From Symsagittifera roscoffensis (Eukaryota > Xenacoelomorpha > Acoela > Convolutidae), in assembly GCF_963678635.1 (NCBI RefSeq), contig NC_087062.1, positions 21,995,789-22,059,788 on the forward strand: 64,000 nucleotides of DNA. Reading direction: 5' to 3'. How positions within the stretch are numbered: the stretch's first letter is position 1; the number at the start of each line of letters is the position of its first letter. Shown one piece after another: positions 1 to 12,183 of this stretch. The translations under genes were made by a program, and so were the position numbers. The notes beneath the pieces are model-generated. The model saw nothing but the letters and a program-made list of their open reading frames with translations. It searched no databases and was not told the origin of the DNA.

Positions 1-194
1 GCTTTGTCAATTGCAAATGCAGCTGATATTCAACAACTGAACAAATGATTGCTTTAGATTATGAAAAACTTTTTGTGATATGTGTTTTATGATATGTTCC
101 ATACCGAGCTTGATAACTTTCGAAGTTAAAGGTTCGATTAATGCTTGAATAAAATTGTTGCTAAGATTTTTTCATGCAGTCATTGTTATTTTTA

Positions 195-605
195 GATTTG
201 TTTTAAATTTACTATAAAAGTCAGTTAGCTGATCGATTTTTTTTGAAAAATAAAAATGGATCTCCAATTGCTTTGCCGCTTAAGCCATTGATAACGTGCT
301 TCCTAAAAAAACTCCTCTGCATATTTATCATTAAATCTGGCTAATTTTGTAAAAGTTCCGTAGGTGATCTATATTTTATAATTGATTTGATTGTCAATTT
401 CCTTACTTGAACACTTGAATCAATTAAGTTATTCTCTATCCATACAAGGTTTATAACACGGCCAGATTTTACCTTTTGTGGAGACGATGGACAGTTTAGT
501 TCGCACACCTCAGGTTTATTCATAAAATCACTAATGTCTCGTTCATTTTTTTCAACAATTGCAGTCTCAGCCGCAAAATTTTTTAGTTCAGGTTTTGCAG
601 GAAAT
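195..605 (-). pseudogene. Possible decayed coding fragment
   Basis: A minus-strand frame opens near 605, runs about 85 codons to 341 (containing MNKPEVCELNCPSSP), and appears to continue through two frameshifts (LARFNDKYAEEFF, then HVINGLSGKAIGDP) toward 240. Composition is protein-like, but I recognise no family. It could be a transposon-derived remnant or chance. Confidence 0.28.
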
Positions 606-1944
606 TTTTAAATATCACTGAATCAACGAAGAGAAAACGGAGGCGCAATTTTTTAATTTTTTTTATCTCGAAAAACCTTTTGATCAACCTTTTTTATATT
701 TGATAAACATTTTGAAAGCAAAGTATTGAACTTTCCTTGAAGTTCAAATATGCTGTATTTTCTAGGAAAATTAAACAATAAAAATATCGGAAGTGCTTTC
801 CTAAATCCAGGAAAAATCAAACCCTAACGAATGTGTTTTATTTGTTTTTCGCACAAACTCAGATGCGTGGAATTAGTCTTCGATACATGAAAGTTTTTTG
901 CGGAAACCAATTTGGTCGAGTATGATAGTATTGAGCTTTCTTATCGATAATTACGCTCCTTCTTCGAAATTTTTTCATCAAAAAGTTTGCATAAAATTGT
1001 AAGATGACTTTTGAAGATGTTTCCTGTTTTCGGCAGATACGATTTGAAAAACTTGCGTTACCTGCTTCGAAGATTTAAAAAGTTACAAAGTCGTGATTAT
1101 TTCTATGAAAGTATTCAATTTTACCGTATTTCTGTTCTTTTTTGTGTGTTTTTGTGAAAGAGTTTGACGATATTTTGACCCAATTGTCTTGAATTTGCTT
1201 GTAAAATTTGACAAGTTTTTTCCCGTTCCGATTTTGAGCGTAAAAACCTAAAAGTTTAGGCTAAAACGGATATCAGCAAAATGGGCAGGAAAAAAATCGT
1301 TTGTAATTTAAATTGATCATAAATCTGTCTCACAGAAGAATGTTAATTATGGTCCAAGTTGTAAAACATAGTGACGTATAGAATATATGTTGCCCTGAAG
1401 CCTTGTGTGAATTTTGTGAATATAAAAACATTTTAAAATCTGAGCAGTTTAAAAATTATTGATCAAAAATGAATTAAAAGGCAAACTATTTTTAAGTAGG
1501 ATTTGTAGTAGTTTTTTTTTTGTCTTCGCGTTTTGATATTGAAAACTTCAAGAAAGTCGGTATAATTTTAAAATCACCTTTTTTGTGAAAACATTCTGTG
1601 AAATTATTCATTATTGATTATGACCATGTTTCGAGCTATGTCATTTTTTCCATTTGCGCTAGAGTTTGTTTGTTTTTAATTGAAGGCTGCGAAAACAAAA
1701 AAATGTGGAAAATTGTTGCTTCTCCAATCTCAAACATTACAAAAAATTAATTTCAATTGAAAGCTTTTCGGGAGAAAAACGGTAATGTTTTTTTTTTGAA
1801 AAAAAAAACAAAGTCAACTCCTCGGCTATTTTCCTGTAAATACAAAATCGAAATTACTTTTTTGATTGCCACCGTTTTGAAATAAATTAAATGTTTCGAT
1901 CACTTAGCCAAATTTTACAAAGATCAAAGATTAATGGATGCCGC
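606..1944. other. No gene seen
   Basis: AT-rich sequence with long T-runs and no supported ORF or clear repeat partner within the window. Confidence 0.5.
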
Positions 1945-2140
1945 TGCAGTGTTGAATTGGTCAGCGTGGATAACCGAATTATAAGGCCTCATTAGAAATA
2001 ACGTTCAAAGTTTCCATTTTGGCAAACTTCATCTAATTTCTAGTCTTGTAATCATTCTGGGTTCTTTGGGTTAATAAAAAAATTGAAAATCTCATTAACT
2101 TTCCTCTCCCCAAGTTTTAACGAGGACAAAATCGATGTTT
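1945..2140. repeat. Old direct repeat, partner of 3125-3335
   Basis: Shares GTCTTGTAATCATTCTGGG and TTTTAACGAGGACAAAATCG with the downstream copy; diverged with indels. Confidence 0.65.
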
Positions 2141-2960
2141 GGTTTTTTAAAAACTGCAATAATTATATCTGAGTTTATCTTTGATTATGTTTAAATGATC
2201 TTCTAGAAAAACTTCTGCAATTGTTGAGTGTTATTGAAATTTTATTGAAGGAATAGTTTTTTGCACTGCAAAAGCAAATTGGTCAGTTCATTTTGTAAAA
2301 AAAATGAAACGGTAAAACACACCTTCTTAAACGTTGCTAAAAAGCCAGGATCAACCGTACAGTTTCCACCCTAAGTGGCCTACCGTAGACTGCCTTCCCA
2401 AAGCATGTAATAAATCCAAAAATTGATTCTGTATGAATTATGCATTCAATAAAATCGCGCATTTGAAATTGGCTTCTACGTTTTTCTACGCGGGATGGAA
2501 TTTGTTTTACTGGTAATTATTTGATTAGGGTTTCAATTCAATTTTTTAAAATTAAAACGCTCAATTTGAACAATTATAGGCTATTATCAATGTTAGTTCT
2601 TGAGAAATCTATATTTTATCTCCCCTAATTTGATTTGGTGGGGTGGAATTGTACGGTTATTCCAAAAATCAAAATGATAAGGTAATTGAAATGCGGCAGA
2701 TAAATTGTAGAAATTTAATCAAAAAGACTCACTGTTTTTTTCAATGAAAATCTGGAAGGAGAAATATTTTGTATCCAATTTCAATTTAGTGGAAATGTCG
2801 ACTTAATTGTGCAACAGAATGCGCAAATTAAAAGCGTTCAATTTTTTCTGAATGGATAAAGGTTCAAACTTTCCACTTGAAAACATGAAGAAATATGATG
2901 CGTTCAAAACGTCCAACCGCCAGCTGATTGCTTCAATACTAAAAATTACCAATGCGTCGA
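2141..2960. repeat. Old direct repeat, partner of 4580-5440
   Basis: About 0.8 kb, best conserved around GCTAAAAAGCCAGGATCAAC and CTAAGTGGCCTACCGTA, ending near the sequence GTCGACATAATGTTGCAATA. No ORF support. Confidence 0.7.
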
Positions 2961-3124
2961 CATAATGTTGCAATACAATTCTCAATGCGATACAAAATTA
3001 TTGCCATAGCGGGAATGAAGTATGTCTTTTAGTTGATTACTCATATAGCAGTGTAGCTTCTCTGAAACGCTAACATTTAACATCCAGATTCTATTTAGAG
3101 TCAATGTCGACATAATTAAATGCA

Positions 3125-3335
3125 AAAACACGTTGAATTAGTCAGCGTGGCTAACAAAATTATAAAACTTCATTACAGTTGCTACCGTTCAAATATTCAT
3201 CAAAATACTTTTCAAATATTCAATTTAATCCGTTTTCCAGTCTTGTAATCATTCTGGGGTGTTTGGATTAATAAGAAATTTAAAAACCTCATTATTTTTC
3301 CTCTTCACAAGTTTTAACGAGGACAAAATCGACGT
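3125..3335. repeat. Old direct repeat, partner of 1945-2140
   Basis: Diverged copy containing the same core motifs as 1945-2140. Confidence 0.65.
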
Positions 3336-4183
3336 ATATTTTTTCAGCACTATCAATCACATCGCAACTTCTTACTCCATCTGAAGATGCAGTTTAAATT
3401 GCGATCAGATGCTAGTTTTTGTGCTATTTAAACTTGACTTTTTTCAATTAATAACTGGTTACCATCTTCTGCCAGAAATAGATTTTCAATCCCAACCTTA
3501 TTTTTTTGAGTACTCTAGCAAAACTGTTCCGCCAATCGTTCTCAAAATTTCCATCTCATTCGACAAGCCTATCCTCAACATGGATTTCACTACCTGTCAA
3601 ATGTTTTCACTACCACTTCTCTACCAATGATTTCACTACCATTCCACTACCCGTCACTACACGTCGAAATGAATCAAAGACGGTCTTTTCGAAAACTTCG
3701 AAAAAAAACAATTGAAACGTTTTTACTCGATACTTGGGCTTAGATACGATGTAATACTTAGTCGTATCCGAGAGTCATTTGTAATATCTGGTTTAGATCA
3801 ATGAAAGAAGTAAGAAATTGAAAAAACAACAATACAAAGTACTTCCCCACACCCTCTTCCTTCCCTCTACATGATCATTAGGGTATGAAACTTTTAAAGG
3901 CATTCGGTGTCAATTTTCGCGAGTAATAAAAAACAAGGTAATTACAGCGTGAAATATAAAATCGCATTCTCTATCAAGTAAAAAACCTAAGCAAAGTAAG
4001 AGTCAATAACTTTCAATTTGATAACTGCTTTAAACTGTGTTTTTTTTTGCGCGCAGTTTTTGAGTTTGAACTTAGCAGATCACCAATAGCTAACTATATA
4101 TTGCATGGAGAAGTTCTGTCAACAAATTGAGATAAGCAGTCTCGAGATAAATGCAAAATTCGGAATGCAAGAGAAACTGTTCC
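3336..4183. other. No gene seen; short repeat to 7465-7560
   Basis: Two overlapping short frames (3409-3715) lack any coding signature. 3715-3810 resembles 7465-7560 (TTTACTCGA...GTTTAGATC). Confidence 0.45.
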
Positions 4184-4440
4184 TTATCTGATATGAAACA
4201 CAGGTGGAAAACACGAAGAAAAAAATAAACTAGTTTGTATAATTTTCTTACAACATTTATGAAAGAAACGGAACTTGGCTTTAATTTTTTGATTTTTTAA
4301 CCCCGGGACAAAATTAGCGTAGCAATTAAACGTAATCGGATTTAGTAATAAAAGTGTCATTCTAATTTGTTCAGCGTAAAAGCCGAGAAAAAAATATATT
4401 ATTTTCACTTTCATCTATAGACTCTTTCATCTGTAGATTC
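4184..4440. repeat. Old direct repeat, partner of 7640-7915
   Basis: Shared blocks include TAGCGTAGCAATTAA-like sequence and CACTTTCATCTA(T/C)AGACTC. Together with 3715-3810 this shows a larger ancient duplication of about 3.7 kb offset. Confidence 0.6.
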
Positions 4441-4579
4441 TGATAACAGTTCTCGGATATTACTAATATAACGACCCGCATCTTTATGTGGTTGCGACAA
4501 ATTTGTTCAAGCGGCAGGCAGTTGTTCATTTTTGTTGGTTAAAAAATCTAATTTTGTGAGAAAAAACAGTTTTTGTTTG

Positions 4580-5440
4580 TTTTTTCAATAGGTCAATAAT
4601 TAAATCTGAGTTTTTTTTTGATTATGTTAGAAAAAGCATTCTAAAAATGTTCAATGCAATTGTTGAAAATTATCAAAGTTTTGCTGAGTCAAAATTTTTT
4701 TGCACTGCGAAAGCAAATTGGTCACCTCATTTTGTAAAAAAAATGAAACGGTAAAAAACAACTTCTTAAATGTTGCTAAAAAGCCAGGATCAACCGTACC
4801 TTTTCCACCCTAAGTGGCCTACCGTAAAATGCCTTCGCCACGCATGTAAGAATTCTGAAAATTGGTTTTTTTGTAAAATATGCAATTCATAAAATTGCGC
4901 ATAAGAAATTGATTTCTTAATTGATTTTTTTGTGAGCGGGATTGAATGTGTTTTTCTGGTAATTGCTTAGATTAATGTCTGACTTAAATTTTTTTGAGTA
5001 ATACGCTATTTTTTATTACATTTAGGCTATTCTCAATGTTAGTGTTAGTTCTTGGAAAATCTATTTTGCATCATCCCGTATTTGATTTGGTGGTGGGGGA
5101 AAAGTACAATTAATCCAAAAGCCAAAAAGATAGTGTAGTTGAAATGCGGCAGATAAATTGTGGAAATATAACCAAAAAGACTTACTGTTTTTTAAATGAA
5201 AATCTGGAAGATGAAATATTTTTGAATCCGATTTCAATTTAGTGGAAACCCCGACTTAATTGTGCAACAGAATGCGCAAACTAAATTGTGCAACTGAATG
5301 CGCAAACTTTTTCTAGTACGGATAATGGTTTAACCTTACCACTTGAAAGCATAGAAAGAAATATGATTCGTTCAAAACGTCCAACCAGCAGCTGATTTCT
5401 TCAATACTAAAAATTAACTTTATGTCAAAATAATGTTGCA
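4580..5440. repeat. Old direct repeat, partner of 2141-2960
   Basis: Diverged copy of 2141-2960, same order of motifs. Confidence 0.7.
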
Positions 5441-5530
5441 GTACAATGCATTACAGAAATAATTTGCACTTTCGACATAATGTTGCAATACACTTTGCAA
5501 TACAGTCGACATAATGTTGCAATTCACGCC
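5441..5530. repeat. Short tandem of CGACATAATGTTGCAATAC
   Basis: The motif TCGACATAATGTTGCAATAC occurs twice here (about 5474 and 5506), with a diverged copy near 5428 and another at about 2955 at the end of the partner repeat. Related GTCTGTCGACAT units recur at 32195-32240. Confidence 0.6.
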
Positions 5531-7639
5531 AAACTATCCTCAACATGAATTTGACTACCTGTCAAATGATCCAAAAAACTCCAAGCAGCTTCATGTTGAT
5601 GTTTGGACAAACGTTGCAAAAAGTTTACAGCTCTCAAGTTTTCCGGTAGATGAAGATACGAGCCAAACTCCGAGGTTCAAGAAATGTAATCACTAAAGTT
5701 TTTTTTACTATTGAAAGCGTTGACTTCTGAGCCCCGTCAGTTTTTCAAATAAATTAGAAACTAAAAAAAGAAGAGAACCTTTCAACCTTTGTAATTGGTT
5801 TTCTCAACTCGTAATAGTTTTTAAAGGCTTTCTAGTTTTCACTCAATGATTGCTTTTTTTGGTGTTGTCACCTTCCAGTTTCATTGTTACCTCGAGTAGG
5901 CACCTTACTTAATCTCAATCATTGAAATTTATCAAAAACGGATTGCTTTGAACATTTTGAAAAAAAATATTGAAGATCTGAAGCTTTTGTAGAAAGGTTG
6001 TAAAATTGTTTCAATTTTGTTTACAACATTATGAAATCATGTTGGACTACATTCAAAGCCACCGGTTTTTTTTGCTTTTGTTTATACATGATATAGTTAA
6101 GTTTCATTGGTGATGATACTTGGGATTTAATAAGTTTGATGGAGTTTTGTGATGCTTTCAAATTGGATTCTGCGCTCAAAAACAAGTAAATTAATTTTTG
6201 TCAGCACATTAGTTATGTCGCAGCTTACGCAACGACCAAATATAGCGAGTTGTTTCGGATTTCGCGAAAGCAAGCAGATTCCGCAAAATGTAAGCGGTTT
6301 TCGCAATTGTAAGAGGATTTTACTTACAATTTGCGGATTCCGCTCATATTTTGCGGATTCCGGTCACAATTGCGGGCTACACGACAACCCGGGTTGAGAG
6401 ATATTTTTCAATGTTTTTCATTGCAATTCGAAATGACTTCAATGTGGTATATCACAAATATCAGGCATGTGTGACTTTGTTTCGAAACAAAATTAAACCC
6501 ATAAAAGTACCTTCTCTTATTTAATGATGGTAGAGTGAAAATACTGCAAAAGTACTTCAGGCTTTTCTTGTGAAAAATTGAAACCAAAAAAATGAAAGCG
6601 AAGTAATCTATGAAATAATGACAACTTCGCACTGCATGGTCCAATCAAATTCGAAGAACAGAACTGGAAAAAAAATTTCTTCTCTTGTTTTCTTTAAAAT
6701 AGTGTCGTTTTTAGTGAATGGTGTGATTGCAAAACTATATAAATGCGTTACAAGCTAGTGAATTAGGCAAAAGAAAAACAAAGGCAGCGTCCTTGTTGCG
6801 GAATCCGCTTAGAATTCCCAAAATGCACAGTTTGGCCTCGTAAAGTTGCTTAGAAACAAATACTTCTGATGCCTGAGAGACAACTTTCCCAGCCCAATAA
6901 TTAACAAGAAAATCAAAAAAGATTAAGGAAATGGGCAGTACTCAAAACTAATTTATAGCAATTGAAAAAATTGTTTTTTTTTTGGTATTTATTTATTGTG
7001 ATCGGAATCTTTTCTGCTACTTCCACAGGATTCGGGATATCTTGTGATGCTTTGATTTTTTCTTTCATTTAGTATTGTTTTTTTGCTTGCATTTGACTGC
7101 TTTTTGTTCGTTATAAGTTTTTTTAAAATGGTTAAAAGACATTCAGTTACATTTTAACGAACAGTCAATGATGGTGTCCCTCTCATTCTTCCGACTATTC
7201 AAAATGGGGAGAGTCTTTGTATGAGGGTGTGTTTTAGTTTCTGTTGCTTTTCAGGAAGCAAAATCAGGGAAGACAAAAAGTCGTCGGAATGAGTCTAGTG
7301 ATTTACCAAAATGAAACTTTTTCAGCCGTAGATCAAACGACATTAAAAATTTCATAAAAATAGTCCCTGTATTGAGAACAATTGGCGTAAAACTTTTAAT
7401 TTTTATTTCATTTTCGAGCAAGCAATTGCGTGCTTTCTTTGCTAAAACTAGACTACAATCAGTTTGTTAAAATGTTTACTCGACTTTTCGGCTTATGTAT
7501 GATGTATTACTTGGTCACACCTGAGACTTATTTGTGGTCTCTGGTTTAGATCGAAGAAGAAAAAAATTGTAACACTCTAATACAAAGTGCAAAATTCTAC
7601 CCCGCGTCCTCTCTTTTCCTTCTATGCAAAAGAAGCTGT
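5531..7639. other. No gene seen; GGATTCCGC-rich patch
   Basis: No supported ORF. 6250-6390 contains several copies of GCGGATTCCG or its complement in both orientations, ending at an ACCCGGGTTGA that resembles the MITE end at 30917. Related GGAATCCGC motifs recur at 6800 and 39170-39420. Confidence 0.45.
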
Positions 7640-7915
7640 TGCTTTTCTAATATGAAACAACACATGCGAAAGACACGAAGAAAAAAAACATTCTAGTTTA
7701 TATACTTTTTATTTTTTTCACAATAAAAATGAAATTAACCGAACTTTGCTATAAATTTAGCTTTTTTTATCCCCCGGAGAGAATAAGCGTAGCAATTAAA
7801 TGAATCGAAATCAGCAGTAAAAGTTTCATTTTAATTTTGTTTAGCGTAAAGTCCGAGAAAAAGAAGGATTTTAATATTGTTTTTCACTTTCATCTACAGA
7901 CTCTGATATGATAAA
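7640..7915. repeat. Old direct repeat, partner of 4184-4440
   Basis: Diverged copy with the same motif order. Confidence 0.6.
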
Positions 7916-10046
7916 AGTTAGCGTTTTTCTGGCAAAAAATCACATTTTCTCGAGTTGAAATCTAACAGCAGCACTAAGTGTTATGATGAAGCAAACATTA
8001 TGTGACCAGTTAAAGAATTTTTGTCTTCTTTCGAACAAAAAACAAAAATTATCGCAAGATTTTTTTTCTGATTTGAAACAGATTTTTTTGCTTCCTATCA
8101 AGAAACCAAACTTTTCATACTGTTCAAAACAAGAAATCTATGGACAAAATTTCAAAAACCTTTTAATTTTGAAAACAGTACGACGACCCGTGTTGTCACC
8201 TCGAAAGTTCTGGTAAGGTCAAATTGATATTTTTATTTAAAACGAACTTCCAAAATTTCATAAACAAACAGTATGAGTTAACGCTTGTTATGAAGTAAAT
8301 ATGTACTGAGCTAAAAACGCAAAAAAAGCTAGCAATACGATTTCCATTTATAGAGGAAAGTTTTTTTAAGAACGACAAAAAACTATTTCTTTGTAGAAAT
8401 TGAAATCGAAGAAACACACAAAAATTGAAGAAATTACAGAAAAGCAGCTTTATCAATCAATAAAGTTATTCAAAGTGGAAGCTTTCTGACCCTAACGAAT
8501 TTTTTGCAGTTATTATATATTCAATTTTTTTCATAAGCTGTGATGGTAAATCTGGAAATTATTTTTTATCTCTGAGAGTAATGCAATTGAACTTATTGGT
8601 TTTTCTATCAAATGCTTAATTATTGTATTCTACTAAAAACTCAAATGTTTGATGCAAAACACAATGTTTGACAGTATTTTGATAAAAGATCGTCAGTTTT
8701 ACAGTTCCTTTTTTTGAAAAATGTCAATAAATATTCCAATTATGGAAACAATTCTGGGTCATGCCTTTTGTTAAATATTTTTTGGGGGCTTGAAAGTGTA
8801 TGAAACTATGTGATAAAAATTCTTGGATAACCAGCAAATTTATTTTACTTGGATTACAAATATTGAGAAAATTCCATATAACCTTAGATTTAGAACTTAA
8901 TTTATTTCGTAATTCAGGAAGAAAGAACCTAATATACTTCAAAAATAAAAGCCAGTTTTCCTTTTGAAGCAGGGTTCGGTTTATGGAAAACTGTTTGTTT
9001 ATTTTTTGTATGAAAAAGATATAAACAAAAATTTGCCGAGTTTCACGCCATTATTTTAAAATTTCTCGCTGTCAGATTTTATGAAGAAAAATCTTTTATA
9101 ATTGATAATTGCTAATGTACTTTATTATAAATAAACTATGGCATCACTATTAAATTCCACTATAATCCGTTATTTTTAAAGAATATTAACTGGAATCAAT
9201 AATATGCCATTGTATATTCATTTTAATGGATTATAAAGGATTATAGTCTATTCAAAATTGTTCTGCATAAACTGCAGCTTTTTCTGAATTACTCAAAACT
9301 TACTCGTTTTCAAAATCATTCACTCTATATTTTTCTTGAAATGTGGATGTCTCTCAATAAAAAAACCTCCATCCCATCATTATTAGCAATTGAAGCTCCA
9401 AAAAAGTATCACATTTTTTCTCAACGTTGGAAAAACAAGCCAAACAAGAGTTGCATTTTTAGGTCGATTTTCTGATGATTATATTCGGAAAGGGATAAAG
9501 TAAATTGGTAAAAATTGAAAAAACCTGCAAAACTTAAAGAAATATAAATAGTAAACTAGGAAATAAAAATAGTTTGGGAAAATAGGAGAAAATTTGTGAA
9601 GAGGAAAACAGAAACCAAGAAACTAGTTTTTTTAAACCAGAGTAAATTTTACTGCAAAATTTCGATATCTTCTTTATGCAAAACAACGTTCAGTTTTGAA
9701 TTTATTGAAAATTATTTGCACATCTTTGACTAACTTTCTGAAGATTTTAATTAGATTTTATCGGTTTGAAAAATAGTTGCATCAAAATCCATTTTCAAAC
9801 ATTTATAGTTGATTATTTTGGAGCTTTAAACAGACTGAGCATAAAACTATCTGAAAAATGCTGGTTATCCATAGAAAACAAGTGGGGGTTATTCTGAACT
9901 AACAAAAATGTGAGCTAGTTTCAGAGTTGCTTCATTCAGTTGAATTACTTTATAAAAGTTTGGAGTTCGTAGTGAAAACGTTTAAATCCTAATTTGCCGT
10001 TTGAGTTATAGACAATTTTACTACAATGTTTAAAATTCGTGCAAGA
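7916..10046. other. No gene seen; small inverted repeat
   Basis: AT-rich. A perfect 10-bp inverted repeat ACTATAATCC/GGATTATAGT lies at 9159-9168 and 9238-9247, possibly a tiny MITE. Nothing else recognised up to the target site of the giant element. Confidence 0.5.
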
Positions 10047-10050
10047 ATCT

Positions 10051-10460
10051 TGGAACCTGATCTAAACTATATTTTATGATTGGATAAATTAAATGTTTTA
10101 CCAATGTAAAGTATTTAATATTAACCAATCACGATCCATCTAACTAACAACCCACTTATTTGTAAGTGCTGAAGTTACTTGTAATTTCAGCACCAGAGAG
10201 ATTTGAATTTAACTTAGAAATTAGTTGGACTCTCCCGAGCACTTCAGCAGCCGCAATAAACCAGTATACCCTAGATCTATTGAGCCTAGCAGAGACTAGT
10301 TAAACAACCTGAGACTAGATAGTATAAGAGTAAGATTAGGATCGGTATTAGACTAAGAAGTTGCACGAATCTATCCGGCCGAAAATAAGATAGCGTGACG
10401 AGCAGACGGTGTACCCTATCCGAAATTACTCTATGAGTTATACCCATAGGTCCTAACTCA
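10051..10460 (+). repeat. 5' LTR of the giant element
   Basis: This 410-bp repeat starts TGGAACC and ends TAACTCA. It looks identical to 28558-28967. An AATAAA lies at 10255-10260 and a TATATTTTA-like stretch near 10067, so the transcript start and poly(A) signal are probably internal, as in other LTRs. The 4 bases before it (ATCT) are repeated after the 3' LTR. Confidence 0.97.
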
Positions 10461-10462
10461 TC

Positions 10463-10480
10463 TGGTGCGACCATAAGTCT
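10463..10480 (+). promoter_or_regulatory. Primer binding site
   Basis: TGGTGCGACCATAAG starts 2 bases after the LTR. TGG complements the universal CCA tRNA 3' end, and position and form fit a minus-strand primer site. I could not assign the tRNA species by eye. Confidence 0.75.
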
Positions 10481-10548
10481 CGAACAAGACCTTACTAGAT
10501 TAGAATTAACCAAAAATAGATTAGAAATTAGACAAAAACATTTACAAA

Positions 10549-10782
10549 ATGTTATACGACAATAATTTAATTGAAATGTCTCTCCGACTCAATAGATCAG
10601 AGCCAATATTCCGAACCATAATAGAACTACCCGGAATTGGAAGAAGACCTCGAACCAAAGACGACATACGACAAAGTAGAAACTTGCCGTATAGTTATAT
10701 GATAGTTCGGCAAAAGCCAGAACAAACTTTTATATTTCGAATACTACTTGCAATGAATTTAGATTTCCATTTGCAAACATAA
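10549..10782 (+). CDS. Possible small upstream ORF, 77 codons
   Basis: An ATG-started 77-codon frame begins 88 bases after the LTR, so it would be the first ORF on a genomic transcript. The product is mixed charged and hydrophobic, without a recognisable domain, signal peptide or repeat. It could be a genuine leader peptide or upstream ORF, or a chance frame in the leader. Nothing in the sequence beyond its position and openness supports translation. Confidence 0.22.
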   Translation: MLYDNNLIEMSLRLNRSEPIFRTIIELPGIGRRPRTKDDIRQSRNLPYSYMIVRQKPEQTFIFRILLAMNLDFHLQT

Positions 10783-11113
10783 AATCTTGAAGTTAATCTT
10801 CAAAATCATTTCAGGCGCTAAACAAAATTAATATTATACAATAACGATTGATAAAAAGATCTAAGATCGTTTCCCTAAAACTCTGCAGTATTATACAAAA
10901 CATGTTTGAAAAATATTTATTGGAAAATAAAAATAAAAATTAGTAGCATGACAATAAATGGTTAGTAATCATAAATCATCTTGTTGTTCCAGCTTCATCA
11001 TCTAAAACATAAACAGCAATCATCAACTCACTAATATCATCAAAACACTAAATCTTTCCTTTACACACATTTAAAATTTTATTAAAACTTAAATTCACTT
11101 AATTTTAAAACCA

Positions 11114-11199
11114 GATCATCAAGGCTTATCCTTGGATCTTAAATCATTTTCTACTTAATTAAAATCTCAAATTTGATCATCAAGGCTTATCCTTGGATC
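11114..11199 (+). repeat. Twin hairpin direct repeat in the leader
   Basis: Two identical 25-base copies (11114-11138 and 11175-11199, 61 bases apart). Each can fold on itself: GATC pairs with GATC at the ends and CAAGG pairs with CCTTG around the loop CTTAT. Paired identical stem-loops in a retroelement leader suggest an RNA packaging or dimerisation signal (inference). Confidence 0.7.
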
Positions 11200-11715
11200 A
11201 AACAGAACAACTTTGTTCTCCCCCACCCACTTAATTAGTGTCTAACGACCTCAAACGTCGATTCACTACCCAACCCTTTCTAAAGACCCAAGACTAATAG
11301 AAATTTTTAAACAAAACTAATCATTCAAATTAGGATAAACAGTGAAGAACTTCGGTCATTCATCCTTCACTTGACCCCCCCTCTTACCAGACCCAGGATA
11401 AATCTTAGACTTAGTAAGTTTAAAATAGTATCTAACGAACTACTCGCGTTCTAATTATACCTGAACCTTGTGGATCGATTTACTATTCTCCAACCCTTGA
11501 ACACAATCACTACCCCTAAGTAAGATTAAGTAAGTTAACACCTTAGCTTATACTAGTCACGAGAAAGTAAAAATCATTCTTCGGAATCGATATACTTTTC
11601 TCTCCAACCCTGAAAAAATAGACCCAGGTTAAGCTAACCAAAAAATCGTAAGAACTAACAGTTTAGGAAAATAGAAATCATTTAACAACTTTTTGCATCC
11701 GTCATTCTAAACCTT

Positions 11716-12183
11716 ATGTCATTTAAAAACCTAGGAAATAAACAAACAATCATTTTACACAATTGTGAAATAGATAACAAAAAATACGACCTTGTAATCA
11801 CACCTCATACACAAACAGTTGGATACATTCGCACAAAACGACAAACACTAAAAAGGAAAATAATAACTAAACAAAGACAAATAACACGAAAAAGATTTTC
11901 AAAAAATCGAAACGCATTTTCAGAATCAGAAACCAACAGTTTAGACGAACTTTACAAACTAAAAGAATCAATAGATAAAAATTACCCACTTCACGATCAA
12001 TTATATTTTTCTGACTCAGAAACAACTTCAAATTCATCACAAAGAGGAAAAAGAAGAATAAAAAAACAGTACAAACACAAACCAGTACATCTATACAATT
12101 GGAATCAACCAATTCGACACATTAATAATTACATATTAACAGTCATCGAACGGAAAAATGAGTTCAACACACACCCCAGGTGA
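11716..12183 (+). CDS. Basic ORF before gag-pol, 155 codons (unknown; possibly regulatory)
   Basis: Not a recognised family. It is a 155-residue, strongly basic protein: about residues 39-66 are dense in Lys/Arg (RTKRQTLKRK and RKRFSKNR), followed by an acidic/Ser patch (FSDSETTSNSS) and a second basic stretch (RGKRRIKKQ). This looks like a nuclear-localisation or arginine-rich RNA-binding segment. The 3' end overlaps the gag-pol start by 26 bases in another frame, so both would share one mRNA. By position and composition it may be a Rev/Tat-like accessory protein or a basic nucleocapsid-like factor; both are inference. The start is the first ATG of an open frame directly after the leader. 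Confidence 0.7.
   Translation: MSFKNLGNKQTIILHNCEIDNKKYDLVITPHTQTVGYIRTKRQTLKRKIITKQRQITRKRFSKNRNAFSESETNSLDELYKLKESIDKNYPLHDQLYFSDSETTSNSSQRGKRRIKKQYKHKPVHLYNWNQPIRHINNYILTVIERKNEFNTHPR

Larger units (their letters stand above)
10481..11715 (+). other. Long 5' leader of the giant element
   Basis: About 1.2 kb between PBS and the first well-supported ORF. It holds several stem-loop-forming stretches, including the twin hairpin repeat annotated separately and AGAACA/TGTTCT at about 11203-11218, and many short C-rich motifs. Frames are closed except for a short ORF at 10549-10782. It probably contains packaging and dimerisation signals (inference). Confidence 0.6.
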
